From the NCBI RefSeq assembly GCF_003952665.1, contig NZ_CP017946.1, positions 682,001-746,000 on the forward strand: 64,000 nucleotides of DNA, given 5' to 3'. The notes below the pieces were generated by a model, which had not been told where the DNA came from, did no database searches, and worked only from the letters and a program-made list of their open reading frames with translations. The stretch is from Bosea sp. Tri-49 (lineage in GTDB: Bacteria; Pseudomonadota; Alphaproteobacteria; Rhizobiales; Beijerinckiaceae). The translations under genes were made by a program, and so were the position numbers. Below are positions 42,303 through 50,689 of the stretch, in pieces. Within the stretch, counting starts at the first letter, position 1, and each line of letters begins with the position of its first letter.

Positions 42303-43121
42303 ATGTCTTCCAACATCCAGATCACGCCTGCGCAATTGTCCCGGCTCGTCGGCCTGCCCGACGCGCCGATTCTGATTGACGTCCGTATCGACGAGGACGT
42401 CGCCGCCGATCCGCGCCTGCTGCCGGCGAGCGAACGCCGCAGCCATCGCGACGTCGCCGCCTGGGCCGGCGCCTATGCCGGCCGCAAGGTCGCCGTCATC
42501 TGCCAGCGTGGTCAGAAACTCAGCGAGGGCGTTGCCGCCTGGCTGCGTCATGAAGGCGTCGAGGCGGAGAACCTCGCCGGCGGCTTCGAGGCCTGGCGTG
42601 AGGGCGGCGGGCTCCTGGTCGAGACAGGCAAGCTGCCGAAGCGTGATGCCGCCGGGCGCACGCTCTGGGTGACGCGGGCGCGGCCGAAGGTCGATCGCAT
42701 CGCCTGCCCCTGGCTGATCCGCCGCTTTGTCGACCCAAATGCCGTCTTCCTCTTCGTCTCGGCCTCGGAGGTGGCGGCGGTCGCCGATCGTTTCGCGGCG
42801 ACGCCGTTCGACATTGACGGCGTATTCTGGAGCCATCGCGGCGAGCGCTGCAGCTTCGACACGATGATCGAGGAGTTCGGGCTGTCGTCGCCGGCGCTCG
42901 ACCAGCTCGCCACCATCGTCCGGGCAGCCGATACGGCGCAGCTCGACCTCGTGCCGCAGGCGGCCGGATTCCTTGCCGCCTCGCTCGGCCTGTCACGGAT
43001 GTATCGCGACGATCTGGCACAGCTCGAAGCCGGCATGCCGCTCTACGACGCCTTCTATCGATGGTGCCGCGACGCGACCGAGGAAACCCATAACTGGCCG
43101 TCCGTGCCGGTGAAGAACTGA
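42303..43121 (+). CDS. chrB: Chromate resistance protein ChrB with N-terminal rhodanese domain
   Basis: The 272-residue protein fuses a rhodanese-like domain (about 1-105; LIDVRIDEDVAADPRLLPAS, active-site-like CQRGQKLSEG with Cys near 66) to the ChrB C-terminal domain. The latter shows LWVTRARPKVDRIACPWLIR, RFVDPNAVFLFV, THNWPS and an acidic/His-rich FDIDGVFWSH. ChrB proteins assist or regulate ChrA-mediated chromate export. It lies nine bp upstream of chrA, giving a two-gene operon. The start at 42303 is the first codon giving the rhodanese domain. Confidence 0.88.
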   Translation: MSSNIQITPAQLSRLVGLPDAPILIDVRIDEDVAADPRLLPASERRSHRDVAAWAGAYAGRKVAVICQRGQKLSEGVAAWLRHEGVEAENLAGGFEAWREGGGLLVETGKLPKRDAAGRTLWVTRARPKVDRIACPWLIRRFVDPNAVFLFVSASEVAAVADRFAATPFDIDGVFWSHRGERCSFDTMIEEFGLSSPALDQLATIVRAADTAQLDLVPQAAGFLAASLGLSRMYRDDLAQLEAGMPLYDAFYRWCRDATEETHNWPSVPVKN

Positions 43122-43130
43122 GGACGGGCG

Positions 43131-44528
43131 ATGACGATCGCGACGAATGATGGGGCGGCGATGGCCGCCCCCGCCACACCGACCCTCGCCGAGGCGACGC
43201 GGGTGTGGCTCAAGATCGGCCTGCTTTCCTTCGGCGGGCCGGCCGGGCAGATCGCCCTGATGCACAAGGAGCTGGTCGACGAGCGCCGCTGGATCGGCGA
43301 ACGCCGTTTCCTGCACGCGCTCAACTACTGCATGCTGCTGCCTGGCCCCGAAGCCCAGCAGCTCGCGACCTATATCGGCTGGCTGATGCATCGGACGGTT
43401 GGTGGGCTAATCGCCGGCCTGCTCTTCATCCTGCCCGGCGCGCTGGTGATGTGGGGCTTGAGCCTGCTCTACGTGCTTTATCGCCAGGTTCCGCTGGTCG
43501 ATGCCATCTTCTTCGGCGTCAAGGCGGCGGTGCTCGCCGTCGTGATCGAGGCGGGCCTCAGGATCAGCAAGCGAGCTCTGAAGAACCGGGCGATGGTCGT
43601 GATCGCGATCGCGGCCTTCCTCGCCCTCTTCCTGCTCAAGGCGCCGTTCCCGCTCGTCATCCTCTGCGCCGGGTTGATCGGCTGGCTCGGCCATCACTGG
43701 GCGCCGGCTCTGTTCGGGAGTGGGGGCCATGCCGGCAAGGACGGCGCGCCGGAGTTCAAGGGCGTGGTCGACCTGATGTTCGAGCGCGGCGAGCTTAGCC
43801 ATGCCGAGCCCTCGGCGGGGAGGGCGCTCAAGGTGCTGGCGGTCTGGCTGCCGCTCTGGCTCGGCCCGGTGGTGCTGCTCTGGGCTCTGCTCGGCGGCGG
43901 CAACGTCTTCACCCAGATCGGCGGCTTTTTCAGCGCCATGGCGGTCGTCACTTTCGGCGGCGCCTATGCCGTGCTGGCTTATGTCGCGCAGGCGGCGGTC
44001 GAGACCTATGGCTGGCTCGTCGCCGGCGAGATGGTCGACGGACTCGGCCTCGCCGAGACGACGCCGGGCCCGCTGATCCTGGTGCTGCAGTTCGTCGGCT
44101 TCCTCGCCGCCTGGCGGGCACCTGGCGGGCTCGATCCGCTCGTCGCCGGCAGCCTGGGCGGACTGCTGACGGTCTGGGTGACCTTCGCGCCATGCTTCCT
44201 CTGGATCTTCCTCGGCGCGCCCTACATCGAGGCGCTGCGCGGCAATCGTGCGCTTTCGGCGGCGCTGACCGCGATCACGGCCGCGGTCGTCGGCGTCATT
44301 GCCAATCTGGCACTCTGGTTCGGCCTGCATGTGCTGTTTCGCATGGTGCGGCCGGTCGTGATCGGCCCGCTGGCGCCCGACCTGCCGGTGCTGGCGTCGC
44401 TCGACTGGCGGGCGGCCTTGCTCGCGGTGGCGGCGATGATTGCTCTGCTGCGTTTCAAGCTCGGCATGATCCCGGTGCTAGCCGCCTGTGCGGCGGCGGG
44501 CGTCGTGCTCGTGAGGCTGCCGATCTGA
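43131..44528 (+). CDS. chrA: Chromate transporter ChrA
   Basis: The 465-residue membrane protein has two CHR domains. The first contains LLSFGGPAGQIALMHKELVD, LNYCMLLPGPEAQQLATYIG and GGLIAGLLFILPGALVMWGL. The second contains FFSAMAVVTFGGAYAVLAYV, MVDGLGLAETTPGPLILVLQ and FVGFLAAWRAPGG. The PGPxxxQ and TPGP motifs are intact. ChrA exports chromate from the cytoplasm. A substantial central loop (about 185-235) links the halves. Confidence 0.94.
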   Translation: MTIATNDGAAMAAPATPTLAEATRVWLKIGLLSFGGPAGQIALMHKELVDERRWIGERRFLHALNYCMLLPGPEAQQLATYIGWLMHRTVGGLIAGLLFILPGALVMWGLSLLYVLYRQVPLVDAIFFGVKAAVLAVVIEAGLRISKRALKNRAMVVIAIAAFLALFLLKAPFPLVILCAGLIGWLGHHWAPALFGSGGHAGKDGAPEFKGVVDLMFERGELSHAEPSAGRALKVLAVWLPLWLGPVVLLWALLGGGNVFTQIGGFFSAMAVVTFGGAYAVLAYVAQAAVETYGWLVAGEMVDGLGLAETTPGPLILVLQFVGFLAAWRAPGGLDPLVAGSLGGLLTVWVTFAPCFLWIFLGAPYIEALRGNRALSAALTAITAAVVGVIANLALWFGLHVLFRMVRPVVIGPLAPDLPVLASLDWRAALLAVAAMIALLRFKLGMIPVLAACAAAGVVLVRLPI

Positions 44529-44624
44529 CGGGTATTGTTGCGCTGGGTGGAATTCTGAACTGCTGACTGCAATGATTGCGATCTGATGGTGAAATGGTCA
44601 TCTCGGTGGGCGGAGGCCCATGAG

Positions 44625-45257
44625 ATGACCCACCGTTTCCTGAAGATCGCAACGACACCGGCCGTGAAGGCGGCGCAAGAGGCGCAAGGCAGCCGGCGCA
44701 GCTATGCCCGGCAGGAGGAGGGCGAGCCGCATAATGACCGGCTCGGCGAGGCCGAGGCCGGCTTCATCGCGGCGCGCGATTCCTTCTACCTCGCGAGCGT
44801 GTCGGAAACCGGCTGGCCCTATCTGCAGCATCGCGGTGGCCCGCCGGGCTTCCTGCGCGTGCTCGACGAGACGACCCTCGGCTTCGCCGACCTGCGCGGC
44901 AACCGGCAATATCTCAGCCTCGGCAACCTCTCGGCCGATGATCGGCTCTGCCTGTTCCTGATGGATTACGGCCACCAGGCGCGACTGAAGATCTTCGGCC
45001 GGGCCCGCTTTCACGATCTTGCGGCCGAGCCGGAACTGGCCCGGCGTCTGATCGTGCCGGGCTATCGTGCCGTGCCCGAGCGCGGCATGACCATCAAGGT
45101 CGAGGCCTTCGACTGGAATTGCCCGCAGCACATCACGCCGCGCTTCAGCGAGGCCGAGCTGGCGCCGGCACTGGCACCGGTGCGCCAGCGTCTTGAAGAA
45201 CTTGAAATGGAGAATGCCCGGCTGCGAGCCGAACTCGCGGCCCGCGCCGACGCTTAG
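44625..45257 (+). CDS. Pyridoxamine 5'-phosphate oxidase-like FMN-binding protein
   Basis: The 210-residue protein shows the split-barrel flavin-binding pattern: AARDSFYLASVSETGWPYLQ, HRGGPPGFLRVLDETTLGFA, GNRQYLSLGNLSADDRLCLF and RLKIFGRARF. A coiled C-terminus follows (LEELEMENARLRAELAA). Related proteins are annotated as PNPOx-like oxidoreductases without known substrate. GGAGG eight bases before the ATG at 44625 supports that start over the ATG at 44586. Its stop overlaps the stop of the convergent gene by a few bases. Confidence 0.82.
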   Translation: MTHRFLKIATTPAVKAAQEAQGSRRSYARQEEGEPHNDRLGEAEAGFIAARDSFYLASVSETGWPYLQHRGGPPGFLRVLDETTLGFADLRGNRQYLSLGNLSADDRLCLFLMDYGHQARLKIFGRARFHDLAAEPELARRLIVPGYRAVPERGMTIKVEAFDWNCPQHITPRFSEAELAPALAPVRQRLEELEMENARLRAELAARADA

Positions 45258-45565
45258 CGCTTCTCGGCTGGCTCGATCACCCGGTACTCGGCGTCGACGA
45301 TCTCGCCGCGAGCGGTATCGGGCTGCCTGCGCTCGAACGGGTTCTGCGGGTCGATGCCGGCGGCGCGCATACGGCGGCGCAATTGCCAGGTGGCGAAGGC
45401 GGCGCCGGCGATCACCAGTGGCACGAGAATCAGCGCCAGGCTCGCCGCGACCAGGAAAATCAGCACGCCGACGACGAAGGCACCGGCCATGACCAGCCAG
45501 CTCGCCCAGCGGGGCAAGCGGCCCAGACGGGCACTGGCGGCATTGTTAAGGTCGATGCGGATCAT
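45254..45565 (-). CDS. Small membrane protein, 103 residues
   Basis: From the ATG at 45565 the product begins MIRIDLNNAASARLGRLPRW and has two close hydrophobic helices (ASWLVMAGAFVVGVLIFLVA, SLALILVPLVIAGAAF), then a basic, hydrophilic tail ending DAEYRVIEPAEKR. It is a two-helix inner-membrane protein with a cytoplasmic tail; homologues in alphaproteobacteria are uncharacterised as far as I know. It converges on the FMN-binding protein gene with overlapping stops. Confidence 0.7.
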   Translation of the reverse strand: MIRIDLNNAASARLGRLPRWASWLVMAGAFVVGVLIFLVAASLALILVPLVIAGAAFATWQLRRRMRAAGIDPQNPFERRQPDTARGEIVDAEYRVIEPAEKR

Positions 45566-45656
45566 TGGCTCGTTTCGTTTCGTGTCACCCGCGGACAATC
45601 TAGGAAGCGAATGCGGCGTTGACGAGATCAGCCGAAGCGAGCCGATGACGATTTCG

Positions 45657-46853
45657 TCAGGATGGCGCGCGCCAGTCATAGATCCAGGCATGGCGCTGGC
45701 GCATGCCGGCGGGGCCCATGCGGCGCATCGCGAAGTCGCGGGCGTAGCTCCAGGGCCGGCCGAGATGATAGGCCTCGCCGTTCTTGCGGCTGGCCTGCTG
45801 GACACGCGCGGCGCGTTCGGTACGCGCCTTGGCATAGGCTGCCAGCGCCGCCGGCACGGACGCCGTCCCTTCGCTCGTCAGCCGCGTGGCGAGTTCATGC
45901 GCCAACACGGCGGCGTCCTCGATGGCGAGTGCCGCGCCCTGGGCCAGGAAGGGCAGGATCGGGTGGGCGGCGTCGCCAAGCAGGGCGATGCGGCCTTTCG
46001 CCATCCTGGCGGGCGCGCGGTCGTAGAGCGACCAAATCCGCCAGTTCGGCGCACGCTCGATCAGTTCGCGCAGGCCAACGCCGGCATTGCCGGCGATTTC
46101 TGTCAATTGCGATGCCTCGCCCTCGCGCGACCAGCCGGGTCTGGCCTCGCGTGCGGCGCGGATCAGGATGAGGTTGATCTCCTTGCCGCCTGAGACAGGG
46201 TAGTGCACCGCATGGCGGGCACGGCCGAGATGCAGGGCCACGGCCGGGCGGCGGAGCGCTTCCGGCAATCCATCCGCCGGAATCAGCGAGCGCCAGGCCT
46301 CCCAGCCGGTGAAGCCGGGCTCGCCCGCATCGCCGACGAGGGCGCGGGCGCGCGACCAGAGGCCGTCGGCGCCGATCAGAGCCATGGCCTCGACCGTCTC
46401 GATGCCACCGCTCTCGCTGCCGAGCGTGACCGTGACGCCGGTTTCGGTCTCATGAGCATCGACCAAGCCGCGGCCGATGATCCAGCGGATATTCGGCAGG
46501 GTCCTGGCCGAATCGAGCAGGAGCTGGTGCAGATCGGCGCGCTTCAGCGAACGCGAGGGCGTCGCGCCCTCGACCGGCGGGGCGAAGGGCATGGCGAGCA
46601 GTGGCTTGCCGCCGCCCCAATGGCCGATCGCCAGCGCCTCGGGCCGAATCGCGGCGCGGCGCAAAGCGAGGCCGAGATCGAGCGATTCGAGCACCCGCCC
46701 GGCATTGGGCGAGACCTGGATGCCGGCGCCGGCCTCGTCGAAGCGCGTGCGCTTCTCGGCGATGGCGACGGGGATGCCGCGGCGGGCGAGCGCGATCGCA
46801 GCGGTCAAGCCGCCGATACCGGCGCCCGCGATGAGGATGGGTAGATCAGCCAT
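45657..46853 (-). CDS. FAD-dependent aromatic-type monooxygenase
   Basis: The 398-residue flavoprotein has the three flavin fingerprints: GAGIGGLTAAIALARRGI (GxGxxG, residues 9-14), IGADGLWSRAR (DG motif) and GRIALLGDAAHPILPFLAQG (GD motif). It belongs with salicylate/3-hydroxybenzoate hydroxylase-like group A monooxygenases. The substrate is not predictable; ubiquinone hydroxylases of the UbiH type are close relatives. It lies 36 bp after the zf-CHCC gene on the same strand. Confidence 0.88.
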   Translation of the reverse strand: MADLPILIAGAGIGGLTAAIALARRGIPVAIAEKRTRFDEAGAGIQVSPNAGRVLESLDLGLALRRAAIRPEALAIGHWGGGKPLLAMPFAPPVEGATPSRSLKRADLHQLLLDSARTLPNIRWIIGRGLVDAHETETGVTVTLGSESGGIETVEAMALIGADGLWSRARALVGDAGEPGFTGWEAWRSLIPADGLPEALRRPAVALHLGRARHAVHYPVSGGKEINLILIRAAREARPGWSREGEASQLTEIAGNAGVGLRELIERAPNWRIWSLYDRAPARMAKGRIALLGDAAHPILPFLAQGAALAIEDAAVLAHELATRLTSEGTASVPAALAAYAKARTERAARVQQASRKNGEAYHLGRPWSYARDFAMRRMGPAGMRQRHAWIYDWRAPS

Positions 46854-46889
46854 CGAATGAGCCCCGCCGCGCCCCCGGCGGGATGCCTC

Positions 46890-47144
46890 TCACGCCGCTT
46901 TGGCGGCGGTGTCGTGGTACTCGCACTCGGCCGGCTTGCAATGGCCATGGCCGACCGACGGCTCGTATTTGAACAGCGTCGAGCAATAGGGGCAGACGAT
47001 CTCGTTGTCCGAGCCCATGTCGAGGAAGACATGCGGGTGGTCGAAGGGCGGCTTGGCGCCGATGCACATGAACTCGCGCGCGCCGACATGGATCACGGCG
47101 ACGCCGGGATCGTTGTGGAAATGCGGGGTGCCGTGATCGGCCAT
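46890..47144 (-). CDS. zf-CHCC zinc-finger protein (NDUFS6-like)
   Basis: The 84-residue protein shows the zf-CHCC pattern: FMCIGAKPPFDHPHVFLDMG with EIVCPYCSTLFKY (CPYC near 51-54) and further His/Cys in VGHGHCKPAECEYHD. The mitochondrial relative NDUFS6 is an accessory subunit of complex I, and bacterial members may assist respiratory complexes. It is the first gene of a pair with the monooxygenase. Confidence 0.88.
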   Translation of the reverse strand: MADHGTPHFHNDPGVAVIHVGAREFMCIGAKPPFDHPHVFLDMGSDNEIVCPYCSTLFKYEPSVGHGHCKPAECEYHDTAAKAA

Positions 47145-47265
47145 GGTTCTCGTCCTTGCAAATTCGGCCGCACCATAATCGTTCGCCGCGGGCTGCGCCA
47201 GCGCGTGCGAGGCAGATCGATCTCGATGCTGCCGTATCCTGTCGCCGCTGCATGCGGCGAGGTGA

Positions 47266-48228
47266 TCAGGGCTGGCGGGCGCAGCTCTGGCCGATCCCGC
47301 GAGCCTGCTCGGTTTCTGCCGGGCTGAGCGCGTCGGCCGTCACCTTGACCCAGAGATTGGCTTGCTTGAGCCCCTCCATCGAGCAACTGCAGACGCGCTC
47401 GCAGATCTCCTTGGGCGTGCCTGTCGCGGTGCAGGAGCGTTGGCAGGAGGTCAGGAACGGCACCGCCTCGGCGTCGGGCAGCTTCGGGCCGGTCGCCTGC
47501 ATGAACAGGAACAGCGCGCCGATGAAGAGCGGCTGGTGGACGAGATAGACGAAGAGGCTGTTGCGGCCGCCGAGGACGACGAGCTTGGCGGGAGTAGACG
47601 TCGCCCGCCAGTTTGCCCAGCCGCTGCCCTGCGCTTTCGGAAGAGCGATCCGCGCCAGCGCCATGCCGGCGAGCACGCAGCCGAACCAGGGGAAGACCGG
47701 CACGAAATCGGCGGTGAGCGGCCAGGGGCCGAAGCCGAGGAAGGAGAGCCAGTCCTGCGTGAAGAGGTCGTGGCCCAGGATGAAGGGCAGGGCGAAGACG
47801 ACGACGGCCGCGAGCGCGATCACCAGCGTGGGCAGGAACAGGAAGGGCAGGGCCAGCACGCTCGCCAGAGCGATATGATGCAGGATGCCGAAGAAGATGA
47901 AGATCTGCGGCAGGGCGAACCAGGTCGCGGAGGTGACCAGGATCGCGGCGCAGGCGATCAAAGCGAGGCGGCGCAGATAGTTGCCCCGGTCGAAACCGTT
48001 GCGCGTCGACAGCACCAGGCTGAAACCGACGACGGCCAGGAAGGAGCCGGCGATCAGCCGGGCGAAGGCCCGCCAGCCGGGGTCGCTGACGACATCGACG
48101 CCGATCAGCCGGAAATAGGAGAGGTCGTAGGCGAAGTGGTAGACGAACATCGCCAGGAGCGCGATGCCGCGGGCCAGGTCGACCAGTTCGATACGGCCGC
48201 CGGCCGAAGATTGCGCTTGCTCGCTCAT
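47266..48228 (-). CDS. DUF1624 (HGSNAT-like) membrane acyltransferase with Cys-rich tail
   Basis: The protein of 320 residues starts MSEQAQSSAGGRIELVDLAR, with IALLAMFVYHFAYDLSYFRL as the signature of the heparan-alpha-glucosaminide N-acetyltransferase catalytic (DUF1624) family. About seven further helices and SLFVYLVHQPLFIGALFLF follow. Beyond the last helix is an extra segment of about 65 residues holding six Cys (FLTSCQRSCTATGT, ICERVCSCSMEG, a final SCARQP). The frame is open upstream to 48333, but only the ATG at 48228 gives the family's usual N-terminus. Confidence 0.82.
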   Translation of the reverse strand: MSEQAQSSAGGRIELVDLARGIALLAMFVYHFAYDLSYFRLIGVDVVSDPGWRAFARLIAGSFLAVVGFSLVLSTRNGFDRGNYLRRLALIACAAILVTSATWFALPQIFIFFGILHHIALASVLALPFLFLPTLVIALAAVVVFALPFILGHDLFTQDWLSFLGFGPWPLTADFVPVFPWFGCVLAGMALARIALPKAQGSGWANWRATSTPAKLVVLGGRNSLFVYLVHQPLFIGALFLFMQATGPKLPDAEAVPFLTSCQRSCTATGTPKEICERVCSCSMEGLKQANLWVKVTADALSPAETEQARGIGQSCARQP

Positions 48229-48316
48229 GGCTTCGTCATAAGCGGCGCGATGCGGCTGGGGAAGGGGTGGGGCGTGCCTGCCAACCGCCAAGGATGCTAC
48301 CCAAAGCCACGCCGCC

Positions 48317-49129
48317 ATGGCAGACCAGCCCATAGATCAAAAGCAGCTGGCGGCAGGGCAGATGCAGACATTCGATTCCGACGGCGTGAGCATCGCCTAT
48401 CTCGACCTCGCCCCGACCGGTGAGGGCAGTGGCGATCCGATCGTGCTGATCCATGGCTTCGGCTCGAGCCATGCGGTGAACTGGGTCAACACGCAGTGGA
48501 CCAAGACGCTGACCCATGCCGGACGGCGCGTCGTGCTGTATGACAATCGCGGCCATGGCCGCAGCCAGAAGCTCTACGACCCCGAGGCCTATCACTCGAA
48601 CATCATGGCCGAGGATGCGCGGCGGCTGATGGACCATCTCTCGATCGAGCGCGCCGACATCATGGGCTATTCGATGGGCGCGCGGATCTCGTCGCATCTG
48701 ACGCTCGCCCACCCTGAGCGTGTTCGCTCGCTGCTGCTGGGCGGGCTCGGCATCCATCTGGTCGAGGGCGTCGGCCTGCCGCTCGGTATCGCCGATGCGA
48801 TGGAGGCGCCTTCGCTCGCCGACCTGACCGATCCGATGCAGCGCATGTTCCGCGCCTTCGCCGAGAACACCGGCAGCGACCTCAGGGCCCTCGCGGCGTG
48901 CATTCGCGGTACGCGCCAGACGCTGAGCAAGGCGGAGGTCGGCCGCATCGCGGTGCCGACCCTGGTCAGCGTCGGGACCAAAGACGATGTCTCCGGCTCC
49001 GGCCCGGAGCTGGCGGCGCTGATCCCGGGCGCGCAAAGCTTTGCCATCGAAGGCCGCGATCACAATCTCGCGGTCGGCGATCGCACCCACAAGCAGGCAG
49101 TCGTCGAGTTTTTGGCGCGCCGGCCGTAG
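48317..49129 (+). CDS. Alpha/beta hydrolase
   Basis: The 270-residue protein shows the classic fold: IVLIHGFGSSHAVNW (oxyanion HGFG), VVLYDNRGHGRSQK, IMGYSMGARISSHL (nucleophile Ser in GYSMG) and RDHNLAVGDR with the catalytic His near the end. The acid is probably an Asp near VGTKDDV. The substrate is unknown. It is divergent from the DUF1624 gene, with an 88-bp gap. Confidence 0.9.
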   Translation: MADQPIDQKQLAAGQMQTFDSDGVSIAYLDLAPTGEGSGDPIVLIHGFGSSHAVNWVNTQWTKTLTHAGRRVVLYDNRGHGRSQKLYDPEAYHSNIMAEDARRLMDHLSIERADIMGYSMGARISSHLTLAHPERVRSLLLGGLGIHLVEGVGLPLGIADAMEAPSLADLTDPMQRMFRAFAENTGSDLRALAACIRGTRQTLSKAEVGRIAVPTLVSVGTKDDVSGSGPELAALIPGAQSFAIEGRDHNLAVGDRTHKQAVVEFLARRP

Positions 49130-49163
49130 AATAAAATTCTCCGTAGGTAGAATATTATTCTAC
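49128..49163. promoter_or_regulatory. Two tandem AGAAT-N3-ATTCT palindromes upstream of cysE
   Basis: AGAATAAAATTCT (49128-49140) and AGAATATTATTCT (49149-49161, within the longer palindrome GTAGAATATTATTCTAC) begin exactly 21 bp apart, two helical turns, in an AT-rich island otherwise absent from this GC-rich region. The first starts inside the hydrolase stop codon. The spacing and symmetry suggest two stacked dimers of one regulator. The identity is unknown; Fur/Irr- and Rrf2-type sites are comparable in style. Confidence 0.55.
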
Positions 49164-49302
49164 GACAGCGGCTTGTAACTATTGCCTCGCAAATCGATTC
49201 TTGTTCTTCGCCGCTTGATTCAGCTAGAAGGCGGAGCCATGTGCTCTGGCGCGACCTTCTCGTGCCAGTTTGATCTACGAGCGAACCGCAGCGGAGAACG
49301 CC

Positions 49303-50151
49303 ATGCCATCCGGGCGCCCGAACATCGATATCCGCGATCCCGCGACCGGCCTCGACCGCGTCGACCCGGTCTGGTCGCGGCTGCGCAACGAGGCGGAGCT
49401 GGCGATCGCGAGCGAGCCGGCGATGGCGAGCTTCATCCTGGCGACGATCGCGAACCAGCCGAGCTTCGAGGCTGCAGTGGGCCATCGTATCGCCGCGCGC
49501 CTCGGCCATGGCGCCGTGCCGGCCGAGCTGATTGCGCAGGCTTTCGATGAGGCGATCGAGGCCGATCCCGAGATCGGGCAGGGCATCCGCGCCGATGTCG
49601 TCGCCGTGCTCGACCGCGATCCCGCCTGCTACCGGCTGATCGAGCCAGTGCTCTATTTCAAGGGCTTCCACGCGCTGCAGACGCACCGCCTGGCCAATTG
49701 GCTGTGGCGACAGGACCGGCGCGACTTCGCGCTCTACCTGCAGAGCCGCTCCTCCGAGGTGTTCCAGACCGACATCAACCCGGCGGCGAAGATCGGCAAG
49801 GGCATCTTCCTCGACCACGCCACCGGCCTCGTCGTCGGCGAGACCACGGTGATCGAGGACAATGTCTCGATGCTGCAGGACGTGACCTTGGGCGGCACCG
49901 GCAAGCAGGGCGGCGACCGCCATCCCAAGATCCGCAAGGGCGTGCTGATCGGCGCCGGCGCCAAGATCCTCGGCAACATTGAAGTTGGACAGTGCGCTCG
50001 GGTTGCTGCCGGCTCGGTTGTGCTCGCGGCGGTGCCGCGCAACACCACGGTTGCCGGCGTGCCGGCTAAGGTGGTCGGCGAGGCCGGCTGCGCCGAGCCC
50101 TCGCGCTCGATGGACCAGATCCTCGCCGGCGATTGCGGCGGCGGAATCTGA
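49303..50151 (+). CDS. cysE: Serine O-acetyltransferase
   Basis: The 282-residue enzyme has the N-terminal helical SATase domain (VWSRLRNEAELAIASEPAMA, ILATIANQPSFEAAVGHRIA) and a left-handed beta-helix with hexapeptide repeats: DINPAAKIGKGIFLDHATGL, VVGETTVIEDNVSMLQDVTL, GGTGKQGGDRHPKIRKGVLI. DHATG holds the catalytic His/Asp. It transfers acetyl from acetyl-CoA to serine, the first step of cysteine synthesis. GGAGA six bases before the ATG at 49303 sets the start. Two tandem palindromes lie 140 bp upstream. Confidence 0.95.
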   Translation: MPSGRPNIDIRDPATGLDRVDPVWSRLRNEAELAIASEPAMASFILATIANQPSFEAAVGHRIAARLGHGAVPAELIAQAFDEAIEADPEIGQGIRADVVAVLDRDPACYRLIEPVLYFKGFHALQTHRLANWLWRQDRRDFALYLQSRSSEVFQTDINPAAKIGKGIFLDHATGLVVGETTVIEDNVSMLQDVTLGGTGKQGGDRHPKIRKGVLIGAGAKILGNIEVGQCARVAAGSVVLAAVPRNTTVAGVPAKVVGEAGCAEPSRSMDQILAGDCGGGI

Positions 50152-50153
50152 GA

Positions 50154-50171
50154 GGCGGCCTCCGGGCCGCC
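50154..50171. terminator. Short GC hairpin between cysE and the SelW-like gene
   Basis: GGCGGCC (50154-50160) and GGCCGCC (50165-50171) pair across a TCCG loop, followed by CTT. A second perfect palindrome, with TGCAGGGCTGA arms, spans 50189-50210 and includes the stop codon of the SelW-like gene. Both could end the two convergent transcripts. Confidence 0.5.
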
Positions 50172-50199
50172 CTTCAGGTCTATCCAGATGCAGGGCTGA

Positions 50200-50511
50200 T
50201 CAGCCCTGCACGAGCTTCTTCTTGTGGTCGTCGAGATGGCCGAGATCGCGCTCGGGATCGAGCCGGTCGCGCACGCGCTGCTTGAGCTGCTTCACATCGG
50301 GGAAGCCGCCATCGACGGTGCGGTCCCAGATCAAGTCGCCATCGTAGTGGATCTGGAAGATGCCGCCGGTGCGCGGGATCAGCACGACCTCGCCGAGGTC
50401 CTGGCCGAAGGTCTGAAGCAGCTCCTGCGCCATCCAGGCGGAGCGGAGCAGCCAGTTGCACATGCTGCAATAAGTGATGGCGATGCGCGGGCCGGGCTTG
50501 GGTTCGGTCAT
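50200..50511 (-). CDS. SelT/SelW/SelH (Rdx)-family redox protein
   Basis: The 103-residue protein has the Rdx fold: RIAITYCSMCNWLLRSAWMA (CxxC motif), TGGIFQIHYDGDLIWDR and GFPDVKQLKQRVRDRL. In eukaryotes the equivalent Cys is selenocysteine. Bacterial members are thioredoxin-like proteins of unknown partner. The ATG at 50511 gives the standard N-terminus. It converges with cysE, 48 bp away. Confidence 0.88.
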   Translation of the reverse strand: MTEPKPGPRIAITYCSMCNWLLRSAWMAQELLQTFGQDLGEVVLIPRTGGIFQIHYDGDLIWDRTVDGGFPDVKQLKQRVRDRLDPERDLGHLDDHKKKLVQG

Positions 50512-50689
50512 GGGGTGTTCCTGAAGGCGAAGATGGCTTGCTCTTAATCCACGGCGATGAGCGCAGCCAGCAGTCTTGCGATGAGTGTCTGCGCGGTATG
50601 GTTGTGTGGCCGGCTGGCGTGTGCGATGGCGGGTTAGCCGCTTTCGCGGCAAGTCGTTTCGATTTCAGACACCTAGCCGAGCCTTTCCT

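Noticed and set aside
49128..49163. Reading the AT-rich palindromes as a classic Irr (ICE) box
   Set aside because: The ICE layout places about 3 bases between AGAA and TTCT arms; here there are 5, so I leave the regulator open.
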